NCBI GenBank assembly: GCA_041686355.1
Contig: JAWLDZ010000054.1
Span: 1 to 15,920, forward strand
DNA length: 15,920 nucleotides
Source: DSBN01 sp041686355
GTDB lineage: Bacteria; Spirochaetota; Spirochaetia; DSM-16054; Sediminispirochaetaceae
Direction of reading: 5' to 3'
The translations under genes and the position numbers were made by a program. Positions 7,647-14,487 of this stretch are shown in pieces. Numbering within the stretch: the stretch's first letter is position 1; each line of letters opens with the position of its first letter. Under the pieces are notes generated by a model, which made no database searches, was not told where the DNA came from, and worked only from the letters and a program-made list of their open reading frames with translations.

Positions 7647-7704
7647 GTCGGCAGTTTGTGAAAGGGCTGAAGGTGTGGCTGTTGTGGCATCGTGACCCCG
7701 GCCG

Positions 7705-7733
7705 TTGACACGTAGAAAGCATTATGCTACTTT
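7705..7733 (+). promoter_or_regulatory. Putative promoter of the tRNA-Pro gene
   Basis: A perfect -35 hexamer TTGACA (7705-7710) is followed after 17 bp by a poor -10 TACTTT (7728-7733). A TATGCT at 7724-7729 is a better hexamer but at too short a distance. A start near 7740 would leave about 14 nt of 5' leader for RNase P to remove. Confidence 0.45.
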
Positions 7734-7753
7734 TTATCTCGCATATTATGCTA

Positions 7754-7827
7754 CGGGCTGTAGCGCAGTGGTTTAGCGTACATGTCTGGGGGACATGGGG
7801 TCGGCGGTTCAAATCCGCCCAGCCCGA
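7754..7827 (+). tRNA. tRNA-Pro (anticodon GGG)
   Basis: All four arms can be drawn. The acceptor stem is CGGGCTG (7754-7760) with CAGCCCG (7820-7826) and discriminator A (7827). The D arm is GCGC/GCGT around AGTGGTTTA, and the anticodon stem is CATGT/ACATG around the loop CTGGGGG. The T arm is GGCGG/CCGCC around TTCAAAT. The anticodon GGG (7788-7790) reads the proline codon CCC and, by wobble, CCU. The CCA end is not encoded and must be added after transcription. Confidence 0.97.
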
Positions 7828-7831
7828 TAAG

Positions 7832-7862
7832 AAAAAAGCACGCCAAAGGGTGTGCTTTTTTT
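7832..7862 (+). terminator. Intrinsic terminator of the tRNA-Pro gene
   Basis: GCACGCC pairs with GGTGTGC across an AAAG loop. The stem is extended by a run of A before it and a run of T after it. It begins 5 bp after the tRNA, so the tRNA is a single-gene transcript. The symmetrical A/T runs allow it to work on both strands. Confidence 0.85.
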
Positions 7863-7938
7863 ATGAAATGTTTTTTGAATGGCCGAACCATCCGCATACC
7901 GTATCATTTCATCAATCTGTGATATAGTCTGTACGTAT

Positions 7939-8646
7939 ATGCCGGCGGACAAGAAGAAATTCAAACCAGTGCCCAAAAGGTTTCACCCGAAGGGTCTGAA
8001 CATCATCTTTGAAGACCACTATATAGTTGTGGTGGATAAGAGCAGCGGGCTTCTCACGGTAAGCAACGAGAGGGTTAGAGAGAATACGGCCTATTTTCTG
8101 TTGAATGAGTATGTCAAAAAGGGAAATCAGAAGTCACGAAACAGGGTTTTCATAGTTCATCGTCTTGACCGGGATACTTCGGGGCTGCTCGTTTTTGCAA
8201 AAAGCGAACCGGCAAAACAGTATCTTCAGCATGAATGGAAACAGTTTGAGAAAAAGTATTACGCCCTTGTGCATGGGCATCTGCCCGAAAAAGAGGGCCT
8301 GATTAGCTCATATCTTGCTGAGAACAATGTGCACCGGATGTATTCGGTAACGGATCCGGATAAGGGCAAACTGGCCAAGACCGGCTACAAGGTGATTCGC
8401 GAATCGAAAAACTACAGTCTGCTGCTGATAGACCTGCTTACCGGCAAAAAAAACCAGATACGCGTGCATTTTTCGGAAATGGGACATCCGGTGGCCGGCG
8501 ACAGGATATACGGGAAACAAGAAAGTGATAAAAACGTAAACAGGCTGGCCCTCCATTCATGTTTTTTAAAAATCAGCCACCCTTTTACTAAGGAAGAGAT
8601 GATATTTGAATCACCCCTTCCCGAGTATTTTAAGTCGCTTCGCTAA
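7939..8646 (+). CDS. RluA-family pseudouridine synthase
   Basis: This 235-residue enzyme should convert a uridine in rRNA or tRNA to pseudouridine. It carries the family motif HRLDRDTSGLLVFAKS (74-89), with D77 as the expected catalytic aspartate. The opening segment NIIFEDHYIVVVDKSSGLL (21-39) and the C-terminal motif NQIRVHF...GHPVAGDRIYG (172-192) are also typical. There is no N-terminal S4 domain, so it is a short member whose target site cannot be told. I chose the ATG at 7939. A start at 7879 adds 20 residues unlike the family, and a -10-like TATAGT (7923-7928) sits between the two. Neither start has a Shine-Dalgarno sequence. It follows the tRNA terminator and converges on the S1 gene with 9 bp between stops. 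Its base composition is more AT-rich than tex. Confidence 0.92.
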   Translation: MPADKKKFKPVPKRFHPKGLNIIFEDHYIVVVDKSSGLLTVSNERVRENTAYFLLNEYVKKGNQKSRNRVFIVHRLDRDTSGLLVFAKSEPAKQYLQHEWKQFEKKYYALVHGHLPEKEGLISSYLAENNVHRMYSVTDPDKGKLAKTGYKVIRESKNYSLLLIDLLTGKKNQIRVHFSEMGHPVAGDRIYGKQESDKNVNRLALHSCFLKISHPFTKEEMIFESPLPEYFKSLR

Positions 8647-8655
8647 TTGAGTGGG

Positions 8656-9858
8656 TTATTTCTTATCTGATTTCTTTGAGTCGTCCTTCAAAAGTTCAGC
8701 AAAGGGATTATATGTCTCAGATTCATTTTCTGTTTCAGAATCCAGATACTTCTTGAAATTTTCATCTTCCTGAGTTGATGATACTCGCTTCAGAGAGATT
8801 CTTTTTCTCTCCGTGTCTACACTTTTGATTTCAACCGTAATTTTTTGGCCCTGCTTCACAATATCCTGCGGATTACTCTGCCGTGAATCGGTTTTTAGTT
8901 CAGAGATATGCAGAAGTCCGTCCAGTCCCGGTTCCAGTGAAACAAATGCGCCGAAATTGGTAATTCGGACAACTTCTCCCGTGTGCTTTGAGCCAACCGG
9001 ATATTTTGAAGGGGCCTCATCCCAGGGATCGGGCAGCAGGGCCTTCAAACTCAGAGTGATGCGCTCATTTCTCCAGTCGAGTTTAATAAGCAACGCCTCA
9101 ATCTCCTGCCCCACCGATAATACTGAATTGATATCATCCACCCGGCTTCGGCTGATCTCTGAGATCGGAAGCAGCGCCTGCACCCCTCCTAAATCAATGA
9201 ACGCACCGAAATCCTGAATTGATTTTATGGTGCCGGTGACAACCGTATTTTCCTGCAATGTCTTTTTCAGCTCTTCTACTCGCTGCTGGTGTTCTTCTTC
9301 CAGTATTATCCGGTTTGAAACCAGGATATTGCGGCCGTTCTCGCTATACTCCAAAATCTTAAAGGTAAACTGCTTTCCAAGATACTCTTGAGGATTTTCA
9401 ATCCTTTTCAGGCCCATTTGGGAATAGGGACAGAAAGCCCGGGCCTCACCGATTTTGATTTCAAAACCGCCCTTGATCTCTTTTTCAATAGTCCCTTCAA
9501 CCGGAATTTGGCTTTCAAAGGCCTGTTCCAGTACCGCATTGCCGGCTTTGTCCCCGCTAATTTTGGTAGTGAAATGCATCTCTCCGTTTTTTGAATACAG
9601 GAAAAAGGCTTTTATTTTATCACCCTCTTTTACGGAAACAGTATCATCGCTGTCAGCCAACTCGGCTCTGTCCAGGATCCCCTCACTTTTACCGCTCAAT
9701 TCCAGGAAAACGGAGTCGCCCGATATGGAAACTATAGTAGTCTCAATTTGTTGGCCGGGCTCCAGGGACTCCATCTCGGAAAAGCTATTTTCATAAAGAG
9801 ATGCAAAATCTTCTTTGTTTTCGTTTTCTTTGTTTTCTTCCAAATTATCTTTCGCCAT
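8656..9858 (-). CDS. S1 RNA-binding protein, four domains (ribosomal protein S1-like)
   Basis: The 400-residue protein has an acidic, Asn/Glu-rich start, four S1 OB-folds at about residues 34-101, 116-184, 204-273 and 290-358, and a charged tail ending in KKSDKK. Domains 3 and 4 have the strongest signatures (DFGAFIDLGG and NFGAFVSLEPGLDGLLHIS). Four domains is fewer than the six of E. coli S1 and resembles the shorter S1 proteins of Firmicutes and some other phyla. It may bind mRNA at the ribosome or act as a general RNA-binding protein. The ATG has GGAG 11 nt upstream and an extended -10 promoter before that. The sequence does not show whether it is the organism's only S1 protein. Confidence 0.9.
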   Translation of the reverse strand: MAKDNLEENKENENKEDFASLYENSFSEMESLEPGQQIETTIVSISGDSVFLELSGKSEGILDRAELADSDDTVSVKEGDKIKAFFLYSKNGEMHFTTKISGDKAGNAVLEQAFESQIPVEGTIEKEIKGGFEIKIGEARAFCPYSQMGLKRIENPQEYLGKQFTFKILEYSENGRNILVSNRIILEEEHQQRVEELKKTLQENTVVTGTIKSIQDFGAFIDLGGVQALLPISEISRSRVDDINSVLSVGQEIEALLIKLDWRNERITLSLKALLPDPWDEAPSKYPVGSKHTGEVVRITNFGAFVSLEPGLDGLLHISELKTDSRQSNPQDIVKQGQKITVEIKSVDTERKRISLKRVSSTQEDENFKKYLDSETENESETYNPFAELLKDDSKKSDKK

Positions 9859-9903
9859 TTATCTAATTACTCCAAATTTTAGTGGATATGTGTTCTTGAT
9901 CAC

Positions 9904-9912
9904 AGTATATCA
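9904..9912 (-). promoter_or_regulatory. Extended -10 promoter of the S1 gene
   Basis: On the minus strand the sequence TGATATACT is an extended -10 (TG, one base, TATACT). The -35 region at the right distance (TATCCA) is weak, as is common with extended -10 promoters. The predicted leader is about 40 nt. The interval between the gpgS-EIIA stop and this gene (9859-9963) has no other feature. Confidence 0.4.
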
Positions 9913-9963
9913 GAAAGTGTTTTTTATGGATATTCTTAAATTAGCCTTCTTAAATCTACCTTC

Positions 9964-11484
9964 TCAAATCAGCAGGCGGAGTTTAAGCTGGGTCTGAAGC
10001 TTGATGAGGGTATCGTATTTTTTCATCAGGGCAACAGCTTCGGCCGGGGTGGGAACTTCCCGGAAATCCTCAACCACCTTACGGTGCCGCAGAAGCCGTG
10101 CAAGACAGGTGAGGATCCGAAGGTATTCTTCCTGTTTATGGGGCGGTGAGAGAATTATGAAGGTTAGATATACCGGCCGCTTGATTATGGATGATCGAAA
10201 ATCGATCCCCCGGGCAGAGCGCCCGAACAGGATCAAGGTTTCCTCTAACTGGTCGGTAACCAGGTGCGGAATGGCAACGCCGTGGCCTACATTGGTGCTC
10301 AGGCGTCTTTCACGGTTCAAAATGCCCTTTACAACCTCTTTCGGATTGTTAAGGCTGAGTTTTGCGGCGGGAAGATCCAACAGCTCCTGAATAACTTCTT
10401 CACGGCTGCGGCCATTCAGTTCCAGTTGAATAAAGGATTCATCTGGAAGCAGGGAGAAGCAGCTTCTTCCGCTGCGGGGTAACTGGTATGCATCTACCAG
10501 GGCCGCATCGTCACGCTGCAGTCCGTAGCGCTCCTGGTAGGCGGGAATGGAGAGCATCGGCGGACGTTCCCGGCCGCCGATATCTTCGGCATCGTACACA
10601 TACCCTTCATGATCCCGGCGGATAAGATGCAGTTGGTGTCCCATCCCCTCGAGAAGGGCGATCTTCCCCAACTGCTCCGACCGGTGCAGCAGAATTGACA
10701 GAATAACATAGGACATTTTTCTGAGGCCTTCGATGCTTTGATTACGGTGAATGCGGACATCCATATCGACCTGGGCGATAAACTGCATTCCGAAGCGCTG
10801 TTCTATATCGATAAGCAGGCCTATTTCCACTCCGTAGCCGGTAAAGAAAGGTACCTGCTCAAGGAGGCTTCTTCGGCCTGCATATTCACCCGAAAGGGGC
10901 TGTGCCAGCATGGCCAGATCAGGAAACAGCAGGTTGAGAAACGGGCGGACCATCAGCTCCGTTACTCTGCCCCCGCCTGGTATAATCCGGCGCCCTACCT
11001 TGAGGGGGCGGCGGTAGAAGGATTTTACATACTCTATTCCCGGGTTGTGCAGCAGCGGACCGATCAGCCCGTAGATAAAGCGGGGATGAAAATTGCGGAT
11101 ATCCGCATCTACCCAGACAATAATATCGCCCTTGGTCAGGTAGAGGCTTTTCCACAGATTTTCTCCCTTTCCCTTGTAGGAGCCAAGCTCCGGCAGGGAC
11201 TGCTCGGCCAGAAAAACCGCAGCTCCCGCCTTCCGCGCAATATGCCGGGTTTGGTCCGTTGATCCGCTGTCCACCACGCAAATTTCATCGACCAGGTGAT
11301 GTTGCTTCATCAACAGGCGTTTGATAATTTTTATCTCCCTGCCGATGGTTTTGGCCTCATTCAGTGTCGGAAAACAGAGTGATATAGACAGCCGCTGCCG
11401 GTTTTTGAGTTCGACCAGTTCATCCAGGTCAGCAAACTGAGAGTGGTGAAATGTTCTTTCCTTTATCCACCATTCGGGATCCAC
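9964..11484 (-). CDS. gpgS: Glucosyl-3-phosphoglycerate synthase fused to a PTS EIIA type-2 domain
   Basis: The 506-residue product has two parts. Residues about 1-315 match GT81 glucosyl-3-phosphoglycerate synthase, which joins an NDP-glucose to 3-phosphoglycerate as the first step to the compatible solute glucosylglycerate. Landmarks are ISLCFPTLNEAKTI (34-47), CVVDSGSTDQT (69-79), the DxD metal motif D126-A-D128, VKSFYRRPL (153-161), GGGRVTEL (170-177), QPLSGEYAGRR (195-205), GYGVEIGLLID (216-226) and H246 in IHRNQS. Residues about 345-495 form a complete PTS EIIA type-2 (PtsN/mannitol-type) domain. It includes GHGVAIPH with phosphoacceptor H407. The start is GTG with AGGAG 6 nt upstream. 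No phosphatase gene (gpgP) lies in the window. The enzyme assignment is strong, while regulation by phosphorylation of H407 is an inference. Confidence 0.9.
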   Translation of the reverse strand: MDPEWWIKERTFHHSQFADLDELVELKNRQRLSISLCFPTLNEAKTIGREIKIIKRLLMKQHHLVDEICVVDSGSTDQTRHIARKAGAAVFLAEQSLPELGSYKGKGENLWKSLYLTKGDIIVWVDADIRNFHPRFIYGLIGPLLHNPGIEYVKSFYRRPLKVGRRIIPGGGRVTELMVRPFLNLLFPDLAMLAQPLSGEYAGRRSLLEQVPFFTGYGVEIGLLIDIEQRFGMQFIAQVDMDVRIHRNQSIEGLRKMSYVILSILLHRSEQLGKIALLEGMGHQLHLIRRDHEGYVYDAEDIGGRERPPMLSIPAYQERYGLQRDDAALVDAYQLPRSGRSCFSLLPDESFIQLELNGRSREEVIQELLDLPAAKLSLNNPKEVVKGILNRERRLSTNVGHGVAIPHLVTDQLEETLILFGRSARGIDFRSSIIKRPVYLTFIILSPPHKQEEYLRILTCLARLLRHRKVVEDFREVPTPAEAVALMKKYDTLIKLQTQLKLRLLI

Positions 11485-11490
11485 TAAAGT

Positions 11491-11495
11491 CTCCT
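11491..11495 (-). promoter_or_regulatory. Ribosome-binding site fixing the GTG start of gpgS-EIIA
   Basis: AGGAG on the minus strand lies 6 nt before the GTG at 11484. No in-frame ATG near the start has a comparable site, so GTG is the probable initiation codon. Confidence 0.7.
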
Positions 11496-11499
11496 GCTT

Positions 11500-11545
11500 T
11501 AAGTGTACACCCGAAAGGTTCCGGCCGAAAGGCTTTTTACACTTA
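11500..11545 (-). other. Intercistronic RNA structure at the oxidoreductase stop codon
   Basis: TAAGTGTA (11500-11507) and TACACTTA (11538-11545) form an 8-bp stem that contains the oxidoreductase stop codon (11543-11545). The enclosed 30 nt hold two short hairpins with nearly identical loops (the plus strand reads ACC-CGAAA-GGT and GCC-GAAA-GGC), giving a small three-way junction. It lies 5 nt upstream of the gpgS ribosome-binding site and may tune its translation or act as an mRNA processing point. No T-run follows on the minus strand. Confidence 0.4.
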
Positions 11546-13813
11546 GATAGAGACTCCCACCGAATAGGCCGCGCGGGTCGCCTCTAGAACCTTGCCCAGT
11601 TCGAAGGAATCGCCGATTACCCTTATATTGGGAGCAGCATTGGAGTGTACCAACTCCCGGTAAAGAGATTCATCGGGGCGCGCACCGGCGGCTATAATCA
11701 CTAAATCCGCCGGGACTGACTCATCCCTAAAATCTTCCTTGATCTCCTTGGCGAATGGATTTTCTATGTTCTCAGGCAGGATAGGAGCCCAGGTCACGTA
11801 CGGATCGGGAACCGTCTTGGAGTTATTCCGACTCAGCAAAACGTCCTTCTCGCGGACCTCTTTCAGACGGGTACAGTTGAGCAAAGGCACTTGCTGTTTT
11901 TCTAAATAATGAATAAGCCATCCTCGGTTGGCCGTGCAGACCCCCGGCATTATGTGGGGCAGCATCTCCACTACACTTACCCTCCGCCCCTTTTCATGGG
12001 ACAGAAAATAGGCGGTTTCGCAGCCCACTACCCCGCCGCCGACTACAACGATATTCTGTGAATCTCCGATAATGGGAGGATCCCGCAATACATCTACCGC
12101 GAATACCACATTATCGGAATCGATTCCGGGTACCGGCGGACGGCTCTGCTGCGAGCCTGCGGCATGAACAATTACATCGTAATTTTTCTTTTTCAATTCA
12201 TCCGTACCGGGAGCGGTAGAGGTATGCAGCTCCAGCCCGAACTCTTTTTGTGCCCTTTCGACCTCGTGTCTGAGATAATCCAGATAGTTGATAATATCGA
12301 ATTTGATCGCCGGCCGCGAGCCGGGAATCAGCATTCCGCCGATCTGGCCCCGGGCCTCATAAAGACTCACTTGGTGGCCCCGTCGGGCAGCGGTAAGGGC
12401 ACAGATTATTCCCGCCGGACCGCCGCCGACAACGGCCACTTTCTTGGCCCTCCTGGCCGGCGCCATTTCACTGCCGTCGTATAAATCTTCGAAGCCGGTT
12501 TTGGGATTCACCGCACACTGCGGATGGCCCCCTTCAACAAACTCGTTGATGCAGCCCTCCTGGCAGCCGATGCAGGGGGTAATCTCCTTGGCCCGGCCGG
12601 CGAAGGCCTTGTTTGGCCACTCCGGATCGGCCAACAGCGGGCGACCGAGCATTACCATATCGCATCTCTTATCGCGCAGGGCCTGCTCGGCCAGGTCGGG
12701 GTAGCCCAGTTTACCCACCGCAACCACCGGTACCTCCTGGCCGGCATTGGACTTTATACCGCGGGAGGTAAAGTGGTCTTTTACTAGTTGTGCCACCTCG
12801 ATGTAACAGCCCGGCGCCATCGAGCTGGGAGGATGGGGAAGCCACCAATTATCGTAACAGCCTAAATCGACGTCAAACATATCGACCCCGGCCCGTACCA
12901 GCGCCTCCATATACTCCAGGGTCTGGTCGACGGTACGCTCGTTTTTGAATTTCCTCAGACTTTTGATTTTTGGCAATTTTTCACCATAGGTCTCATTCAA
13001 CAGCAGTGAAAGATCGATCCGGTACATAATCGGAAATGAAGTACCGGTTCTTCTTCTGATATCCCTTACCATATCGGTCCCGAAGCGCATCCAGTCTGAA
13101 TACACGCCAATTTTTCTGCGGTTGAAGGCGGGATTGGTCATCTGTTCGAGCAGATAGCCCTCGTGCCCGTGCAGATACACCCCGTCAATCGTCATAGCCT
13201 TTGCGTCCGCCGCGGCCTGACCGACCTTTTTGATGATCTTCTTCGCCTGCCGCCCTGAAAGGGGACGACAGGGAATTGCGGGAATATAGAAGTTCGGATT
13301 CCAGGAAGCCGATACAGGCATTTTGAATTTGTTTACCATACATTCAGGCGAGCCGACCCGTCCCAGGCCGGGGGTAAGCTGGATAAAAAAACGTGCCCCA
13401 TGGGCATGACAACGCTCGGCCAGGTCGCGCCATCCGGCCAGGTTAGAGCGGCTGCGGTCTATCCGCGGGAAATAGCTCAGCTTGTCGAGTTCGGTCACCG
13501 ATGGGTCTATCCCGTGACTCACCGGTACCAGTCCCGAGGTAATCAGCCCCACCCCGCCCTTTGCCCGGGCGGTGAAGTATTCAATCATCTTTGCATTGGG
13601 CCGGCCGGTCTCTTCGGCCATATTGATGTTGCCCATGGGGGCCATCACCAACCGGTTTTTTATGGTGAGACGGTTTATCCGTATCGGAGAAAACATGGCC
13701 GTATATGGACGCAGGTCCCCCGTCATCCTACCCGTCCTTAATTTCGCTTCATCCTCATACCAGGTTCCAAAGGAATCGGAAAGATTACGGATTTGCTGCT
13801 GGGTTCTACTCAT
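11543..13813 (-). CDS. Old-yellow-enzyme/disulfide-reductase fusion (2,4-dienoyl-CoA reductase/2-enoate reductase family)
   Basis: The 756-residue flavoprotein has the layout of the FadH/enoate reductase/BaiCD group. An FMN-binding TIM barrel (about 40-405) comes first, including NRLVMAPMG (53-61) and LHGHEGYLLEQ (214-224). A 4Fe-4S ligand set C414-x2-C417-x3-C421-x11-C433 follows. Then come an FAD-binding Rossmann segment with VVGGGPAG (461-468) and an NAD(P)-binding segment with VVGGGVVG (590-597). Such enzymes pass electrons from NAD(P)H through FAD and the cluster to FMN and reduce a conjugated C=C bond. The substrate is unknown. It is longer than FadH (about 670 residues), with about 35 extra residues at the N-terminus and an insertion around 666-695. 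The ATG at 13813 has AAGGAG 8 nt upstream. It is 58 bp upstream of gpgS-EIIA and probably co-transcribed with it. Confidence 0.9.
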   Translation of the reverse strand: MSRTQQQIRNLSDSFGTWYEDEAKLRTGRMTGDLRPYTAMFSPIRINRLTIKNRLVMAPMGNINMAEETGRPNAKMIEYFTARAKGGVGLITSGLVPVSHGIDPSVTELDKLSYFPRIDRSRSNLAGWRDLAERCHAHGARFFIQLTPGLGRVGSPECMVNKFKMPVSASWNPNFYIPAIPCRPLSGRQAKKIIKKVGQAAADAKAMTIDGVYLHGHEGYLLEQMTNPAFNRRKIGVYSDWMRFGTDMVRDIRRRTGTSFPIMYRIDLSLLLNETYGEKLPKIKSLRKFKNERTVDQTLEYMEALVRAGVDMFDVDLGCYDNWWLPHPPSSMAPGCYIEVAQLVKDHFTSRGIKSNAGQEVPVVAVGKLGYPDLAEQALRDKRCDMVMLGRPLLADPEWPNKAFAGRAKEITPCIGCQEGCINEFVEGGHPQCAVNPKTGFEDLYDGSEMAPARRAKKVAVVGGGPAGIICALTAARRGHQVSLYEARGQIGGMLIPGSRPAIKFDIINYLDYLRHEVERAQKEFGLELHTSTAPGTDELKKKNYDVIVHAAGSQQSRPPVPGIDSDNVVFAVDVLRDPPIIGDSQNIVVVGGGVVGCETAYFLSHEKGRRVSVVEMLPHIMPGVCTANRGWLIHYLEKQQVPLLNCTRLKEVREKDVLLSRNNSKTVPDPYVTWAPILPENIENPFAKEIKEDFRDESVPADLVIIAAGARPDESLYRELVHSNAAPNIRVIGDSFELGKVLEATRAAYSVGVSI

Positions 13814-13922
13814 TCTCTATCTCCTTATGAAACAGTAAAAACAGGGTATCACGAACACAGTGACGAGACCATAGAAATCGGGATAAACAACGGTGGGCTG
13901 ATGGCTGCAGCTTCACACCACA

Positions 13923-13951
13923 TTGAAAGTGTGGGAAGAATACAGTACATT
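13923..13951 (+). promoter_or_regulatory. Putative promoter of the cyclophilin-srkA unit
   Basis: TTGAAA (13923-13928) and TACATT (13946-13951) are 17 bp apart, with 5 of 6 and 4 of 6 consensus bases. The predicted start near 13958 leaves a leader of about 35 nt with a good ribosome-binding site. On the opposite strand of the 179-bp divergent interval I see no clear promoter for the oxidoreductase gene. Confidence 0.45.
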
Positions 13952-13979
13952 GAATGCATCAAATACGAATAAAGAATAC

Positions 13980-13984
13980 AGGAG
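13980..13984 (+). promoter_or_regulatory. Ribosome-binding site deciding the cyclophilin start
   Basis: AGGAG lies 8 nt before the ATG at 13993. The in-frame ATG at 13954 has no such site and would fall at or before the predicted transcription start, so 13993 is preferred. Confidence 0.75.
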
Positions 13985-13992
13985 CAAATAAT

Positions 13993-14478
13993 ATGAGTGC
14001 ACAACAATGGGACAACCCACCGGAAATGCAGATCGATACCGAGGGGCAGTACTTTGCGACTCTCAAGACAAGCAAGGGAGATATAGAGCTGCAGCTGTTT
14101 CCCGAACACGCCCCGAAGACGGTGAACAACTTTGTGTTTCTCGCCGAGAAGTCCTTTTATGACGGGGTTCTCTTTCACCGGGTTATCAGCAACTTTATGG
14201 TGCAGACCGGCGATCCCACCGGAACCGGACGGGGTGGACCGGGGTACCGCTTCGAGGACGAGACACACGGAAACCCCCTGAAGCATGAGGCAAAAGTAGC
14301 TTCCATGGCCAACGCCGGACCGAACACCAATGGCAGCCAGTTTTTTATTACCCATGCCCCACAGCCGCATCTGAACGGGAAACACACCGTATTCGGCAAG
14401 GTGACCAAGGGGGCTGAGGTGGTGGATGAGATCAAACAGGGCGATAGTATCAAATCGGTGGAGATTCACAAAGCCTAG
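13993..14478 (+). CDS. Cyclophilin-type peptidyl-prolyl cis-trans isomerase
   Basis: This 161-residue protein is a single cyclophilin domain that speeds proline isomerisation during protein folding. It has no signal peptide, so it acts in the cytoplasm. The active-site segment is FHRVISNFMVQTGD (61-74), with the catalytic arginine R63 plus F68, M69 and Q71. Further pocket residues are in SQFFIT (115-120) and HLNGKHTVFG (126-135). The position of the human cyclophilin A tryptophan that favours cyclosporin binding is histidine here (H126), which is common in bacterial members. The length is that of a minimal cyclophilin. It is the first gene of a two-gene unit, with srkA 9 bp downstream. Confidence 0.94.
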   Translation: MSAQQWDNPPEMQIDTEGQYFATLKTSKGDIELQLFPEHAPKTVNNFVFLAEKSFYDGVLFHRVISNFMVQTGDPTGTGRGGPGYRFEDETHGNPLKHEAKVASMANAGPNTNGSQFFITHAPQPHLNGKHTVFGKVTKGAEVVDEIKQGDSIKSVEIHKA

Positions 14479-14487
14479 ACTGAGAAT

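Noticed and set aside
7754..7862. tRNA-Pro as an integration site for a mobile element
   Set aside because: There is no integrase, no duplication of the tRNA 3' end, and the downstream genes are housekeeping types.
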